From contig NZ_VAWA01000014.1 of assembly GCF_005771565.1 (NCBI RefSeq), positions 10,443-62,184 on the forward strand: a DNA stretch of 51,742 nucleotides. The letters are read 5' to 3'. The first letter of the stretch is position 1. The number at the start of each line of letters is the position of its first letter. Shown here in pieces: positions 35,536 to 43,616 of the stretch. Made by a program: the position numbers and the translations under genes. The notes beneath the pieces were generated by a model that did no database searches, was not told the DNA's origin, and worked only from the letters and a program-made list of their open reading frames with translations. The DNA is from Nesterenkonia sphaerica (lineage in GTDB: Bacteria; Actinomycetota; Actinomycetes; Actinomycetales; Micrococcaceae).

Positions 35536-37071
35536 ATGAGCGAGACTCCCCCCCGCGACGGTATGACCTCTTTGAACGATGCCGCGCCGGTCGCCGAGAC
35601 CCCGGCGGACCCTGAGCACGACCCTCAGCCCGAAGAGCCGACGCTCTCGGACCTGCTGACCAGTACTGCGCAGGGAGACCAAGCAGCGTTCTCCGCGTTC
35701 TTCGACGCCACCGCAGACGTGGTCTACGGGCTGGCTCTGATCATGCACGCTGAGTACGACGACGCCCACTCCTCCACTATTGCGGTCTACCGGCACCTCT
35801 GGGATCAGGCTGACGCCCGGGCACGAGACCTTCGCCTGCAGACGCAGGCCTCTCAGTTGCTGACCGAGGAATTCGCCGACACCAGCTCCGAGCACCCCAG
35901 CTACCGGCCCAATGAGTATGAGCTGGTGCTGGAGTGGCTGATTCCACTGACGCACAGGATCTTTGTGGAGCGGTTCCGGGACCGCACCACCACCCCGATA
36001 CCGCTGACCCCGGTGCCGCAGAGCGAAGGGGGCGGCGTCGCCGGTCTCCCGGAGGAAGTGTTGGAGGATCTGCTAGCGCTCTCGGACTCCCAGGCACAGG
36101 CTCTGGCGCTGACGTTCTTAGCTGGCATCCCCCATCAGGAGGTGGCTCAGACGGTCGGCGCGGCAGTGCCCTCAATCAAGTCCCGACTGCGTGATGCCAT
36201 GCGCCGTCTGCACAGCCAGCGGCAGGCCCGGGATACCGGCTCGGATCCGGTCCTCCGCGCCGCGGTGACCAGGGAGGATCTGGAGCGCTCCGGAGGGGTC
36301 AACCGCAACTTCTCCAACCAGATTGCCGCAGACCTGGATAAGGGGCTGCTGGTGGAGCTGGCCGAGCTTTACGCTCTTGACGCGGTCGATGACGCGGAAC
36401 GGGCTCTGCTGGATGAGAAGGCCTTGACCGCCTCAGCCCAGGAGGCGCAGCAGTGGGAGACCCGCGTCCTGGCTGCCCGGCGCACGCTGGCAGAGATCTT
36501 CGCCTCAGACCCGGTGGCGCCGCCCTCGACCCTGCTGCAGGAGCTGCTCGACGGTCTGGGCGGCCAAGAGGTGGGGGTGGGCCTGGTCCAGGACATTTCC
36601 AATCACACTGGGGAGACCGAACGCCACAAACCGGTGCTGAAGAAATGGATGTTCATCGCCGGGTTCATCGCCATTGTGCTGATCGGGGCGGTGGTGATCT
36701 GGCAGTTCACCGCCCCGCGGGACGTGCAGGCCATCGCCGACGCGGACCCGGATGCCTCAGTGGTGGAGGACTATGAGATGGATGGGGGCGGGACCATCGA
36801 CGCCGTGCTCGCCCCGGCCGAGGACGTCGGATACGTGCAGTTCCAGGACGTGCCCAGCACCGAGGACGAGCACACATATCAGCTGTGGCTGCTCCCCACC
36901 GGCGCCGGAGAACCTGGCACGATCGGCAACTTCACCGCGGAGGAGCTTGAGGATGAAGTCGTCGACATCACCAACCTGGCCCAGCACCAGGCGCTGCTGG
37001 TCACCGTGGAGCCGGTGCGCGGGCAGGAGCGTCCGCAGGGCGACATCGTGGCCCAGCTTCCGCTGGACTAG
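35536..37071 (+). CDS. Fusion of ECF-type sigma factor (SigK-like) and RskA-like anti-sigma factor
   Basis: This 511-residue protein joins two parts that are usually separate. Residues 38-100 resemble sigma region 2 (LLTSTAQGDQAAFSAFFDATADVVYGLAL), and 172-228 sigma region 4 (VLEDLLALSDSQAQALALTF, then GAAVPSIKSRLRDAMRRL). Then 270-325 look like the anti-sigma domain of RskA (LAELYALDAVDDAERALLDEKAL) without zinc ligands. A membrane helix follows at 371-390, and an outer RskA-like domain at 398-511 (DASVVEDYEMDGGGT, TYQLWLLPTGAGEPG, LLVTVEPVRG). Region 2 is degenerate (the DAEDLVQE-type helix reads DDAHSSTIAVY), so promoter binding may be weakened. In the classical SigK-RskA pair the anti-sigma holds the sigma at the membrane; here both are in one polypeptide. 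No frameshift is seen. The stop shares CTAG with the facing gene. Confidence 0.85.
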   Translation: MSETPPRDGMTSLNDAAPVAETPADPEHDPQPEEPTLSDLLTSTAQGDQAAFSAFFDATADVVYGLALIMHAEYDDAHSSTIAVYRHLWDQADARARDLRLQTQASQLLTEEFADTSSEHPSYRPNEYELVLEWLIPLTHRIFVERFRDRTTTPIPLTPVPQSEGGGVAGLPEEVLEDLLALSDSQAQALALTFLAGIPHQEVAQTVGAAVPSIKSRLRDAMRRLHSQRQARDTGSDPVLRAAVTREDLERSGGVNRNFSNQIAADLDKGLLVELAELYALDAVDDAERALLDEKALTASAQEAQQWETRVLAARRTLAEIFASDPVAPPSTLLQELLDGLGGQEVGVGLVQDISNHTGETERHKPVLKKWMFIAGFIAIVLIGAVVIWQFTAPRDVQAIADADPDASVVEDYEMDGGGTIDAVLAPAEDVGYVQFQDVPSTEDEHTYQLWLLPTGAGEPGTIGNFTAEELEDEVVDITNLAQHQALLVTVEPVRGQERPQGDIVAQLPLD

Positions 37072-37859
37072 AAACCGGAGATGGTCCGGGGGTCGTTGAC
37101 CACCACATGGTGGAACTCCTCGGCGAATCCACCGGCGCCGTGAGCGGACTGCAGCTGCTCGCGGACGAACTCGCGCATCCGCTGCGCATCACGATGCTGG
37201 CTGAAATGCCGGTCCAGCGCGGCAAACTTCCGGTCCTCGTAGCCGGTGACGTCGACCCGCAGGTTGACCCGTTCTGCGGGTGAGCCCATCAGCAGCAGGT
37301 GCTGAATCTTGAACGCCGGCAGCCCGTCAGCCGCCAGCTCCGGATAGGCGAAGGGGTTCTCCACATAGGGGTAGACGGCGCGCACCACTGCTTCACCGGT
37401 GGCCAGATGATCCGGGTGCGCCTTCTGCAGCCGGTCCCACGCCCGTTCCGGGTGGAAGCTCAGCACCATATCTGGCCGTCGCTGGCGCATCACCTTGACC
37501 AATTGGCCCACCAGCTGGTGCGTGGGTTGGACGAAACCGTCACGCTCATCAAGGAAGACCACCTCGGAGATACCCACCACACTGGCTGCCGCCTGCTGCT
37601 CGGCACGTCGAATGCGCCCGGTCTCCGCGGGATCGCGGTCAGGGTCGAAACCTCCGGCGTCACCTGTGGTGAGCAGACAGAGGGTCACCTCAACTCCGGC
37701 CTGGGTCAGCGCGGCGATGGTCGCGGCGCTGCCGAAGTCGACGTCGTCCGGGTGCGCCGCGACTGCCAGCACAGTGTGCAGACCGAGCTCCGCGATCAGC
37801 TCTTCCGGGGAGCACAGCGGGGAGCTGGAGGGAGAGGTGAGACTCATCAGTGCGCTCAC
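37068..37859 (-). CDS. PIG-L family deacetylase
   Basis: The 263-residue protein has the zinc motif AHPDDVDFGSAATIA near residue 35, LLTTGDAGGFD, and HPDHLATGEAV further on, all diagnostic of PIG-L/LmbE deacetylases. In actinobacteria members include MshB and Mca of mycothiol metabolism; this one resembles the general Mca-like group but the exact substrate is not clear. GTG 37859 overlaps the stop of the protease gene upstream (GTGA). Its stop and the sigma-fusion stop share a CTAG, so the two genes' ends overlap by three bases. Confidence 0.88.
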   Translation of the reverse strand: MSALMSLTSPSSSPLCSPEELIAELGLHTVLAVAAHPDDVDFGSAATIAALTQAGVEVTLCLLTTGDAGGFDPDRDPAETGRIRRAEQQAAASVVGISEVVFLDERDGFVQPTHQLVGQLVKVMRQRRPDMVLSFHPERAWDRLQKAHPDHLATGEAVVRAVYPYVENPFAYPELAADGLPAFKIQHLLLMGSPAERVNLRVDVTGYEDRKFAALDRHFSQHRDAQRMREFVREQLQSAHGAGGFAEEFHHVVVNDPRTISGF

Positions 37860-39391
37860 ATGGAGGTCAGGGTGACGTCGACTTCCGTGGGTTCACCATC
37901 ACGAACGACTGACAGGGTCACCGTGTCACCTTCCCGGTACTCACGAATGATGGCGGTGAGGTTGTGGGCGTCTTCGATGCGGCGGCCCTCTACGGCCTGG
38001 ATGATGTCGCCGTCCTGGATGCCCGCCTCATCGGCCGGGGACCCCTCGGCCACTCCGGTGACCAGTCCCCCGACGCTGAATCCGGCCACCGGAACAGGCT
38101 GACCGTCCTCCGTCTGGAAGGCTTCGATATTGCGCTCATTGACCTCCGGGTCCGTGGAAGCCTGGTAGACATTGACCCCGAGCAACCCGTGAGATGCCTC
38201 ACCGTGCTCGATGAGGTCCTCGGCGACCCGGGAGGCGTAGTCAATGGGGATGGCGAAGCCCACCCCGATCGAGCCGGCTCCCTCGGATCCGAACATGCCG
38301 CCGCCGGAGGTAGCGATCGCTACATTGACACCGATCACCTGTCCCTCACTGTCCACCAGCGCGCCCCCAGAATTTCCCTGGTTGATCGCGGCGTCGGTCT
38401 GGATCACGTTGAGCGAAATGGGCTGAGCGGTGGGGTTGGTGCCGGGAAAGAAGAACTCATAACCATCGCCTTCCGGGTCCCGGGGGTCCCCAGGCTGTTC
38501 CGGCTGCCCGGGTGGCGCCTCGGCGTCGTCGTCGAAGAGACCGTCCGGATCCGCTCCGTCCTCAGTGTCGACAGCGGCGGAGGCGACCTGAATGGTCCTG
38601 TCCAAGGTGGAGACGATCCCTGTAGTCACCGTTCCATCCAGATTCAGCGGCGCTCCGATGGCGATGGTCTGATCACCCACATTGAGATCGGCAGAGCTGC
38701 CCAGCTCGGCAGGCACCAGGTCCTCAGCATCAGCCAGGCGGATCACCGCCAGGTCAGACAGGGGATCGGTGCCGACCACCTCAGCGCTTGTCACGCGCCC
38801 ATCGGAGAGCCGCACCTGGATCTCCGGATCCGCCTCCGCTCCGCCGAGGGTGACCACGTGCGTATTGGTCAGCACGTGACCCTCATCGTCAAGGATGATG
38901 CCGGAGCCGGACCCCGCGCCCTCCCCGCCGGCGACGGCCAGAGTCACCACAGAAGGTGCCGCCGCGTCCGCAGCCGCAGAGATCGCAGTCGCGTTCTCCG
39001 GCGCATTGAGCTCAATGCCACCGCCGGTCGACCCGCCGGCCGGGGAGTCCTGACCCTCACTGTCCAGCAGATACTGCCCGCCCAGGACGGCGCCGCCGCC
39101 CAGCAGGCCGGCGAGCAGCACTCCTGCTGCAAACCCGCCAGGACCGACTCCGCGCCGCTGAGCGCCGCCTCCACTGGGTGGCCGGTGGTGCGGATATGTC
39201 TCCGGGTGGCCCTCAGCGTGCGGCTCTGCTCCGGAACTCGACGACCGCTGATCAGCTGGTCCCTGGTGCGGTTCAGCTGCCGCCTCCTCCGGAGATGTCA
39301 TGGGTGCTCCGGGTGCCGGGATGTGGGCGGAAGGCCCGGGCGAAGTAGGCCGCGGCGGCTCGGGAAATTCGCCGCTGGAGTGCTGTGACAT
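37856..39391 (-). CDS. HtrA/DegP-type serine protease with PDZ domain
   Basis: The 511-residue protein has a proline-rich cytoplasmic tail (about 1-80), a membrane helix (86-107), a trypsin-like protease domain (about 135-385) and a PDZ domain (about 405-505). The catalytic triad is histidine 178 (VLTNTHVV), aspartate 213 (DLAVIRL) and serine 341 (NQGNSGGALVD). An acidic, proline-rich insertion of about 35 residues (275-312) sits between Asp and Ser and is larger than in DegP. It acts outside the membrane on misfolded proteins. ATG 39391 has AGGAG 12 bases upstream. The frame stays open to 41050 but that part is antisense to the coiled-coil gene. Confidence 0.92.
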   Translation of the reverse strand: MSQHSSGEFPEPPRPTSPGPSAHIPAPGAPMTSPEEAAAEPHQGPADQRSSSSGAEPHAEGHPETYPHHRPPSGGGAQRRGVGPGGFAAGVLLAGLLGGGAVLGGQYLLDSEGQDSPAGGSTGGGIELNAPENATAISAAADAAAPSVVTLAVAGGEGAGSGSGIILDDEGHVLTNTHVVTLGGAEADPEIQVRLSDGRVTSAEVVGTDPLSDLAVIRLADAEDLVPAELGSSADLNVGDQTIAIGAPLNLDGTVTTGIVSTLDRTIQVASAAVDTEDGADPDGLFDDDAEAPPGQPEQPGDPRDPEGDGYEFFFPGTNPTAQPISLNVIQTDAAINQGNSGGALVDSEGQVIGVNVAIATSGGGMFGSEGAGSIGVGFAIPIDYASRVAEDLIEHGEASHGLLGVNVYQASTDPEVNERNIEAFQTEDGQPVPVAGFSVGGLVTGVAEGSPADEAGIQDGDIIQAVEGRRIEDAHNLTAIIREYREGDTVTLSVVRDGEPTEVDVTLTSM

Positions 39392-39514
39392 GAACGTTTG
39401 CTGCTCCTGCATTTCGGACGGTGGCGGACAGGCCCACCAGATGACGGTGCCGTTCCTACCTGGACAATCCCTTGACCGATGAGCGTCAGCATTGTCTCCT
39501 ATAGACTCCTGCAC

Positions 39515-41002
39515 ATGGTGCCAGCAACCCTGATCACGCTGCCTGTGGCGACCGGTGCTGTGATCGTGGGGCCGCTCATCATCGGCGCGGCAATTTTGGC
39601 GCTCATCGGTGTGGGGGCAGTCTACCTCTCCGGCGGCAGGAAGCGGACCCGACGGTTCCTCCACAGTCCCAGCACATCGGCCCAAGGCAGCATCGAACGC
39701 GACTCCCTGGATCAGAAGTCCACAACGGAGCTCAGACTCCAGGCCGGTGAGCTGCTGGTGGCTGCCGATAATGCCGTGCAGTCCAGCGAACAGGAGCTGC
39801 TGTTCGCCTCTGCTGCCTATGGCGACGAGCAAGTGGCGCCGTTTCACCATGATTTGGCGCGGGCCCGGAAGCACCTGAGTGAATCGTTCAGGCTGCAGCA
39901 GCAGGTCGACTCCGCAAGTGAGTCTGACGACCGCCGCGCCCGGGACCTCTACCGGCAGATCATCAGGAACTGTGAACAAGTCAATGAGACGCTGCAGGCG
40001 CATAAGGACCAATTCGACCAGCTGCGCAGCTTGGAACGGGATCCCACTCCGGCGCTGATGGAGTTGGGAGAACAGGTGGAACGCCTGCGAGCGCGGCGTG
40101 CCCGCGCCGCCTCGGCCCTGCCTGATCTGGGTGAACGCTACAGCGAGGAGGCGCTGCGTCAGTATCGGGATAATCTGCAGCAGGCAGAGTCCAGTTTGGA
40201 CGCTGCAGAAGAGTCGCGGACGCAAGCCTCCGCAGCGGTGGACCGGGCTGATACGGCGCAGGCCGTGGTGGCGCTGCATTCCGGAGAGCAGGCCGCTGCC
40301 GACGCTCAGCGGCTGCTGGAGTCTATGGAGGAGACCGGGGAACGGCTCCGGAAGGCCGCCACGAATATTGAGATCGGTATCGCCCAGACTGAACAGGACC
40401 TGGCCCAGGCTAAAGCCACCTACCAGGCCGGGCAGGCACCTGAGCTGGCCGGTCCTATTGCGGCGGCCGAGAACGCTGTCAGCCGAGCCAAGCGAGCCCT
40501 CGCCTCCGGAGAGCGGATCGACCCGCTTGAACTGTTGCAGCAGCTGGAGCTGGCTCACCGAGAGTTGGACGCGCCGTTGAATTCGGTGCGAGACCGCCAG
40601 GCCCAGGACCGCCGAGCCCGGGAGATGCTGCAGCATGAGCTGCTGAGCGCGCGCCACCAAGTGCAATCCTCCCTGGATTTCTTGCGTTCGCGTCGGTACG
40701 GAGTTTCCTCGACCGCCCGGACCAGGATGGCTGAAGCCGAGCGTTGCCTCACCGAAGCTCAAAGTGCCGGAGAGGCCCAGCCTTCCCGCGCGGTGGAATT
40801 GGCCCAGCAGGCCAAGACGCTGGCGGTGCAGGCTGCGCAGATCGCTGAGCGTGAAGCGGCTACAGCGCAGATGCAGTCCATGGGCGGCGGCTATGGCACC
40901 GGCGGCGGTTTCGGTGGATTCGGTTACCCGGGTCACCACCGTCCCATGGGATACGGGCGCGGGTTCGGCTACGGACGGCGTCGGCGGCGAGGGTTGTTCT
41001 GA
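39515..41002 (+). CDS. Membrane-anchored coiled-coil protein next to pspA
   Basis: The 495-residue protein has a membrane helix (about 8-38; LPVATGAVIVGPLIIGAAILALIG), a long charged helical region (about 55-440) rich in alanine, glutamate and glutamine, and a Gly/Tyr/Arg-rich tail ending RGRGFGYGRRRRRGLF. In many actinobacteria a TPM-domain protein with the same coiled-coil and Gly-rich tail precedes pspA; here the TPM domain is absent. The open frame begins at ATG 39479. ATG 39515 is preferred because TATAGA (39500-39505) lies just upstream as a -10, giving a nearly leaderless message. It probably works with the PspA protein encoded next. No close homologue is known to me. Confidence 0.72.
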   Translation: MVPATLITLPVATGAVIVGPLIIGAAILALIGVGAVYLSGGRKRTRRFLHSPSTSAQGSIERDSLDQKSTTELRLQAGELLVAADNAVQSSEQELLFASAAYGDEQVAPFHHDLARARKHLSESFRLQQQVDSASESDDRRARDLYRQIIRNCEQVNETLQAHKDQFDQLRSLERDPTPALMELGEQVERLRARRARAASALPDLGERYSEEALRQYRDNLQQAESSLDAAEESRTQASAAVDRADTAQAVVALHSGEQAAADAQRLLESMEETGERLRKAATNIEIGIAQTEQDLAQAKATYQAGQAPELAGPIAAAENAVSRAKRALASGERIDPLELLQQLELAHRELDAPLNSVRDRQAQDRRAREMLQHELLSARHQVQSSLDFLRSRRYGVSSTARTRMAEAERCLTEAQSAGEAQPSRAVELAQQAKTLAVQAAQIAEREAATAQMQSMGGGYGTGGGFGGFGYPGHHRPMGYGRGFGYGRRRRRGLF

Positions 41003-41123
41003 CCGGGCGCCGAGGCGTAAGAAAAATTGGCGCCGGGACTGATGCCGCACCCGCGCTGGGCGTTAGTATCGTGAAGGTGATCGATCGACATGCATCGTCG
41101 CCCCTCAAGGAAAGGTGATCACT

Positions 41124-41930
41124 GTGACTAAGCAGTCCATTTTCGGCCGGATGTCCCAGCTGGTCCGCGCCAACGTCAACGCGATGCTGGACCGTGCCGA
41201 GGATCCGGAGAAGATGCTGGATCAGATGGTGCGTGACTTCACCGACAACATTCGGGAGGCCGAAGAGGCCGTCGCCCAGACCATCGGCAACCTGCGGATG
41301 ATGGAGGACGACTACAAGGAGGACCTCGACACTGCGCGCTCCTGGGGGCAGAAGGCTCTCGCCGCCTCACGGAAGGCCGATGATTTCCGCAGCGAGAACA
41401 ACGACGAGAACGCCGCCAAGTTCGACAACCTGGCGAAGGTCGCTATCCAACGTCAGCTTGATGCGGAAAACTCTGCCAAGAACGCAGAACCCACCATCCA
41501 GTCACAGCGGGAAATTGTGGAGCGTCTGCGTACCGGGCTGGAGCAGATGAAAACCAAGCGCCAGCAGCTGATCTCGAAGCGTGACGAGCTGGTCGCCCGT
41601 TCTAAGGCCGCACATGCCCAGTCGCAGGTCCATGATGCGGTGAAGTCCATCGATGTGATGGACCCCACCTCGGAGGTGGGTCGGTTCGAGGAGAAGATCC
41701 GCCGGGAGGAAGCCCGGGTTCGGGGGCAGAACGAGCTGGCCGCCTCCAGCCTCGACGCACAGTTCGAATCCCTGGAGGATCTGGGTGAACAGGCAGAGAT
41801 TGAGGCTCGCCTGGCGGCCCTGAAGTCGGGTTCATCCAGTCCGGCAGAGATCGGTTCCGGCAGCAACTCTGGCACCGGCGTCACCGAAGAGGATTTCGCA
41901 GCCCTAGAGTCTGAGAAGCGCCAAACCTGA
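41124..41930 (+). CDS. pspA: PspA/IM30 family protein
   Basis: PspA proteins bind stressed membranes and form rods or rings. The 268-residue protein begins with an amphipathic helix (SIFGRMSQLVRANVNAMLDRAEDPEKMLDQM) and is almost all alpha-helical coiled coil, ending in a flexible Ser/Gly-rich tail. The pattern matches the family. GTG 41124 has AAAGG 8 bases upstream; GTG 41115 is nine bases earlier but has no better site. A TAGTAT at 41064 is a possible -10. A strong hairpin lies 20 bases past its stop. Confidence 0.92.
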   Translation: MTKQSIFGRMSQLVRANVNAMLDRAEDPEKMLDQMVRDFTDNIREAEEAVAQTIGNLRMMEDDYKEDLDTARSWGQKALAASRKADDFRSENNDENAAKFDNLAKVAIQRQLDAENSAKNAEPTIQSQREIVERLRTGLEQMKTKRQQLISKRDELVARSKAAHAQSQVHDAVKSIDVMDPTSEVGRFEEKIRREEARVRGQNELAASSLDAQFESLEDLGEQAEIEARLAALKSGSSSPAEIGSGSNSGTGVTEEDFAALESEKRQT

Positions 41931-41948
41931 GCAGGAATAATCTGAGAC

Positions 41949-41978
41949 AATGGGGAGCTGAACTATCCGCTCCCCATT
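41949..41978 (+). terminator. Hairpin terminator after pspA, in front of pdxS
   Basis: AATGGGGAGC and GCTCCCCATT are perfect complements with a ten-base loop and are followed by TCTCT. It is the strongest terminator-like hairpin in the window. It lies in the 67-base gap before pdxS, so the pdxS message either starts after it or carries it in its leader. Confidence 0.75.
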
Positions 41979-41997
41979 TCTCTGTCCAAGGAGACGA

Positions 41998-42909
41998 ATG
42001 ACCAGCACGGCCGATAACTACGGAACTCCCTCCACCGGCGCCACCACGGTGAACACCGGACTGGCTCAGATGCTCAAAGGCGGCGTGATCATGGACGTGG
42101 TCACCCCTGAGCAGGCCACCATCGCTGAAGAGGCTGGCGCCGTGGCGGTCATGGCTCTGGAGCGGGTTCCCGCCGACATCCGCGCCACCGGAGGCGTGTC
42201 CCGGATGTCCGATCCGGACCTGATCAAGGGCATTATCGAGGCTGTCTCCATCCCGGTGATGGCTAAGGCCCGCATCGGTCACTTCGTCGAAGCGCAGGTC
42301 CTGGAGCACCTGAACGTCGATTACATCGATGAGTCAGAGGTCTTGTCCCCGGCTGACTACGTCCACCACATCGACAAGTCCAAGTTCAAAGTCCCCTTCG
42401 TCTGCGGCGCGACCAACTTGGGGGAGGCGCTTCGCCGGATCACCGAGGGCGCGTCGATGATCCGATCCAAAGGCGAGGCTGGCACCGGCGATGTCTCGGA
42501 GGCGATGAAGCATATTCGCACCATCAATGCCGAGATCGCCCAGCTGCGGTCGATGGCTGAAGATGAGCTCTACGTCGCGGCCAAGGAGTTGCAAGCGCCC
42601 TTTGACTTGGTCCGCCAGGTGGCGCGGGAGGGCCGCCTGCCGGTGGTGATGTTCGTTGCCGGTGGTGTTGCTACTCCCGCGGACGCGGCGATGATGATGC
42701 AGATGGGCGCCGATGGCGTGTTCGTCGGCTCGGGCATCTTCAAGGCAGGGAATCCGGCCGCCCGCGCTGCGGCTATCGTGAAGGCCACCACCTACTACGA
42801 CGATCCAGCAGTGATCGCTGAGGTCTCCACCGGTCTCGGGGAGGCCATGGTGGGGCTCAACGTCTCGGACCTGCCCGCACCTCACCGGTTGGCCGAGCGC
42901 GGCTGGTAA
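41998..42909 (+). CDS. pdxS: Pyridoxal 5'-phosphate synthase, PdxS subunit
   Basis: PdxS makes pyridoxal 5'-phosphate from ribose 5-phosphate, glyceraldehyde 3-phosphate and ammonia supplied by PdxT. The 303-residue TIM barrel shows [13 protein letters not shown] (with the catalytic aspartate), [13 protein letters not shown] (Schiff-base lysine 90), the second lysine in [14 protein letters not shown] and [14 protein letters not shown] lies 7 bases before the ATG. The pdxT partner follows in the same direction, as usual. No PdxR regulator is near. Confidence 0.98.
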   Translation: MTSTADNYGTPSTGATTVNTGLAQMLKGGVIMDVVTPEQATIAEEAGAVAVMALERVPADIRATGGVSRMSDPDLIKGIIEAVSIPVMAKARIGHFVEAQVLEHLNVDYIDESEVLSPADYVHHIDKSKFKVPFVCGATNLGEALRRITEGASMIRSKGEAGTGDVSEAMKHIRTINAEIAQLRSMAEDELYVAAKELQAPFDLVRQVAREGRLPVVMFVAGGVATPADAAMMMQMGADGVFVGSGIFKAGNPAARAAAIVKATTYYDDPAVIAEVSTGLGEAMVGLNVSDLPAPHRLAERGW

Positions 42910-43002
42910 GCCCTGCCCCTTCGCACACTTTTCTGGCCGGTGTTGGGCCCTCAACCCCACGCTGAGGGCCAGATAACCGCCTGACTCGAGGCAGGAGGCC
43001 CA

Positions 43003-43590
43003 TTGGCTCCGAAGATTGGCGTCTTGGCGCTGCAGGGCGCTGTGGCGGAGCACGAACGTGCGTTGCGCAGTTCCGGAGCGGAGGTGCGCAAAGTCCGTCG
43101 GCCCGCCGAGCTCGACGATCTCGACGGCTTGGTGGTGCCCGGCGGAGAGTCCACAGCTATGGCCCGGCTCGCGGCGCCCGTGCAGCTGATGCCGGCCATT
43201 CGGCGTCGGCTGGACGAGGGCATGGCGGTATTCGGCACCTGCGCAGGCCTCATCCTGGCCGCCGACACGGTCTCCGACGCTGAGGCACTGGTAGGGTTCG
43301 ACCGGATCGGCGGACTCGGAGTGGTCGTTCGCCGGAACGCCTACGGCAGCCAGCTGCACTCGTTCGAAGATGATCTCGAGGTCACGGGTCTGGATTCACC
43401 CCTGCCTGCGGTGTTCATTCGCGCGCCGGTGATTGAAGACGTCACCTCACCTCGCGTGGAAGTCCTCGCAGAAGCTGGTGGTCGTCCGGTGGCAGTGCGC
43501 CAGGGACGGATCCTTGCTGCCAGTTTCCATCCTGAGCTGACCCCCGACTTTCGGTTGCACAAGCTCTTCACGGAGTTGAGCGCGCAGTAA
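43003..43590 (+). CDS. pdxT: Pyridoxal 5'-phosphate synthase, glutaminase subunit PdxT
   Basis: PdxT hydrolyses glutamine and passes ammonia to PdxS. The 195-residue class I glutaminase has IGVLALQGAVAEHERAL, the oxyanion loop PGGEST, nucleophile cysteine 80 in FGTCAGLIL, and the histidine/glutamate pair of SFHPELT. The start is TTG 43003 with GGAGG four bases upstream, a rare but well-supported start. It lies 93 bases after pdxS. Confidence 0.97.
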   Translation: MAPKIGVLALQGAVAEHERALRSSGAEVRKVRRPAELDDLDGLVVPGGESTAMARLAAPVQLMPAIRRRLDEGMAVFGTCAGLILAADTVSDAEALVGFDRIGGLGVVVRRNAYGSQLHSFEDDLEVTGLDSPLPAVFIRAPVIEDVTSPRVEVLAEAGGRPVAVRQGRILAASFHPELTPDFRLHKLFTELSAQ

Positions 43591-43616
43591 CCGAGCAGGT
43601 TTGGCATGATGATCCC

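Noticed and set aside
39413-41050. A very long minus-strand open frame that extends the HtrA protein to 1,064 residues
   Set aside because: The added part lies entirely antisense to the coiled-coil gene, has no recognisable domain, and the ribosome binding site and domain start fit ATG 39391. High GC content makes such antisense frames common.
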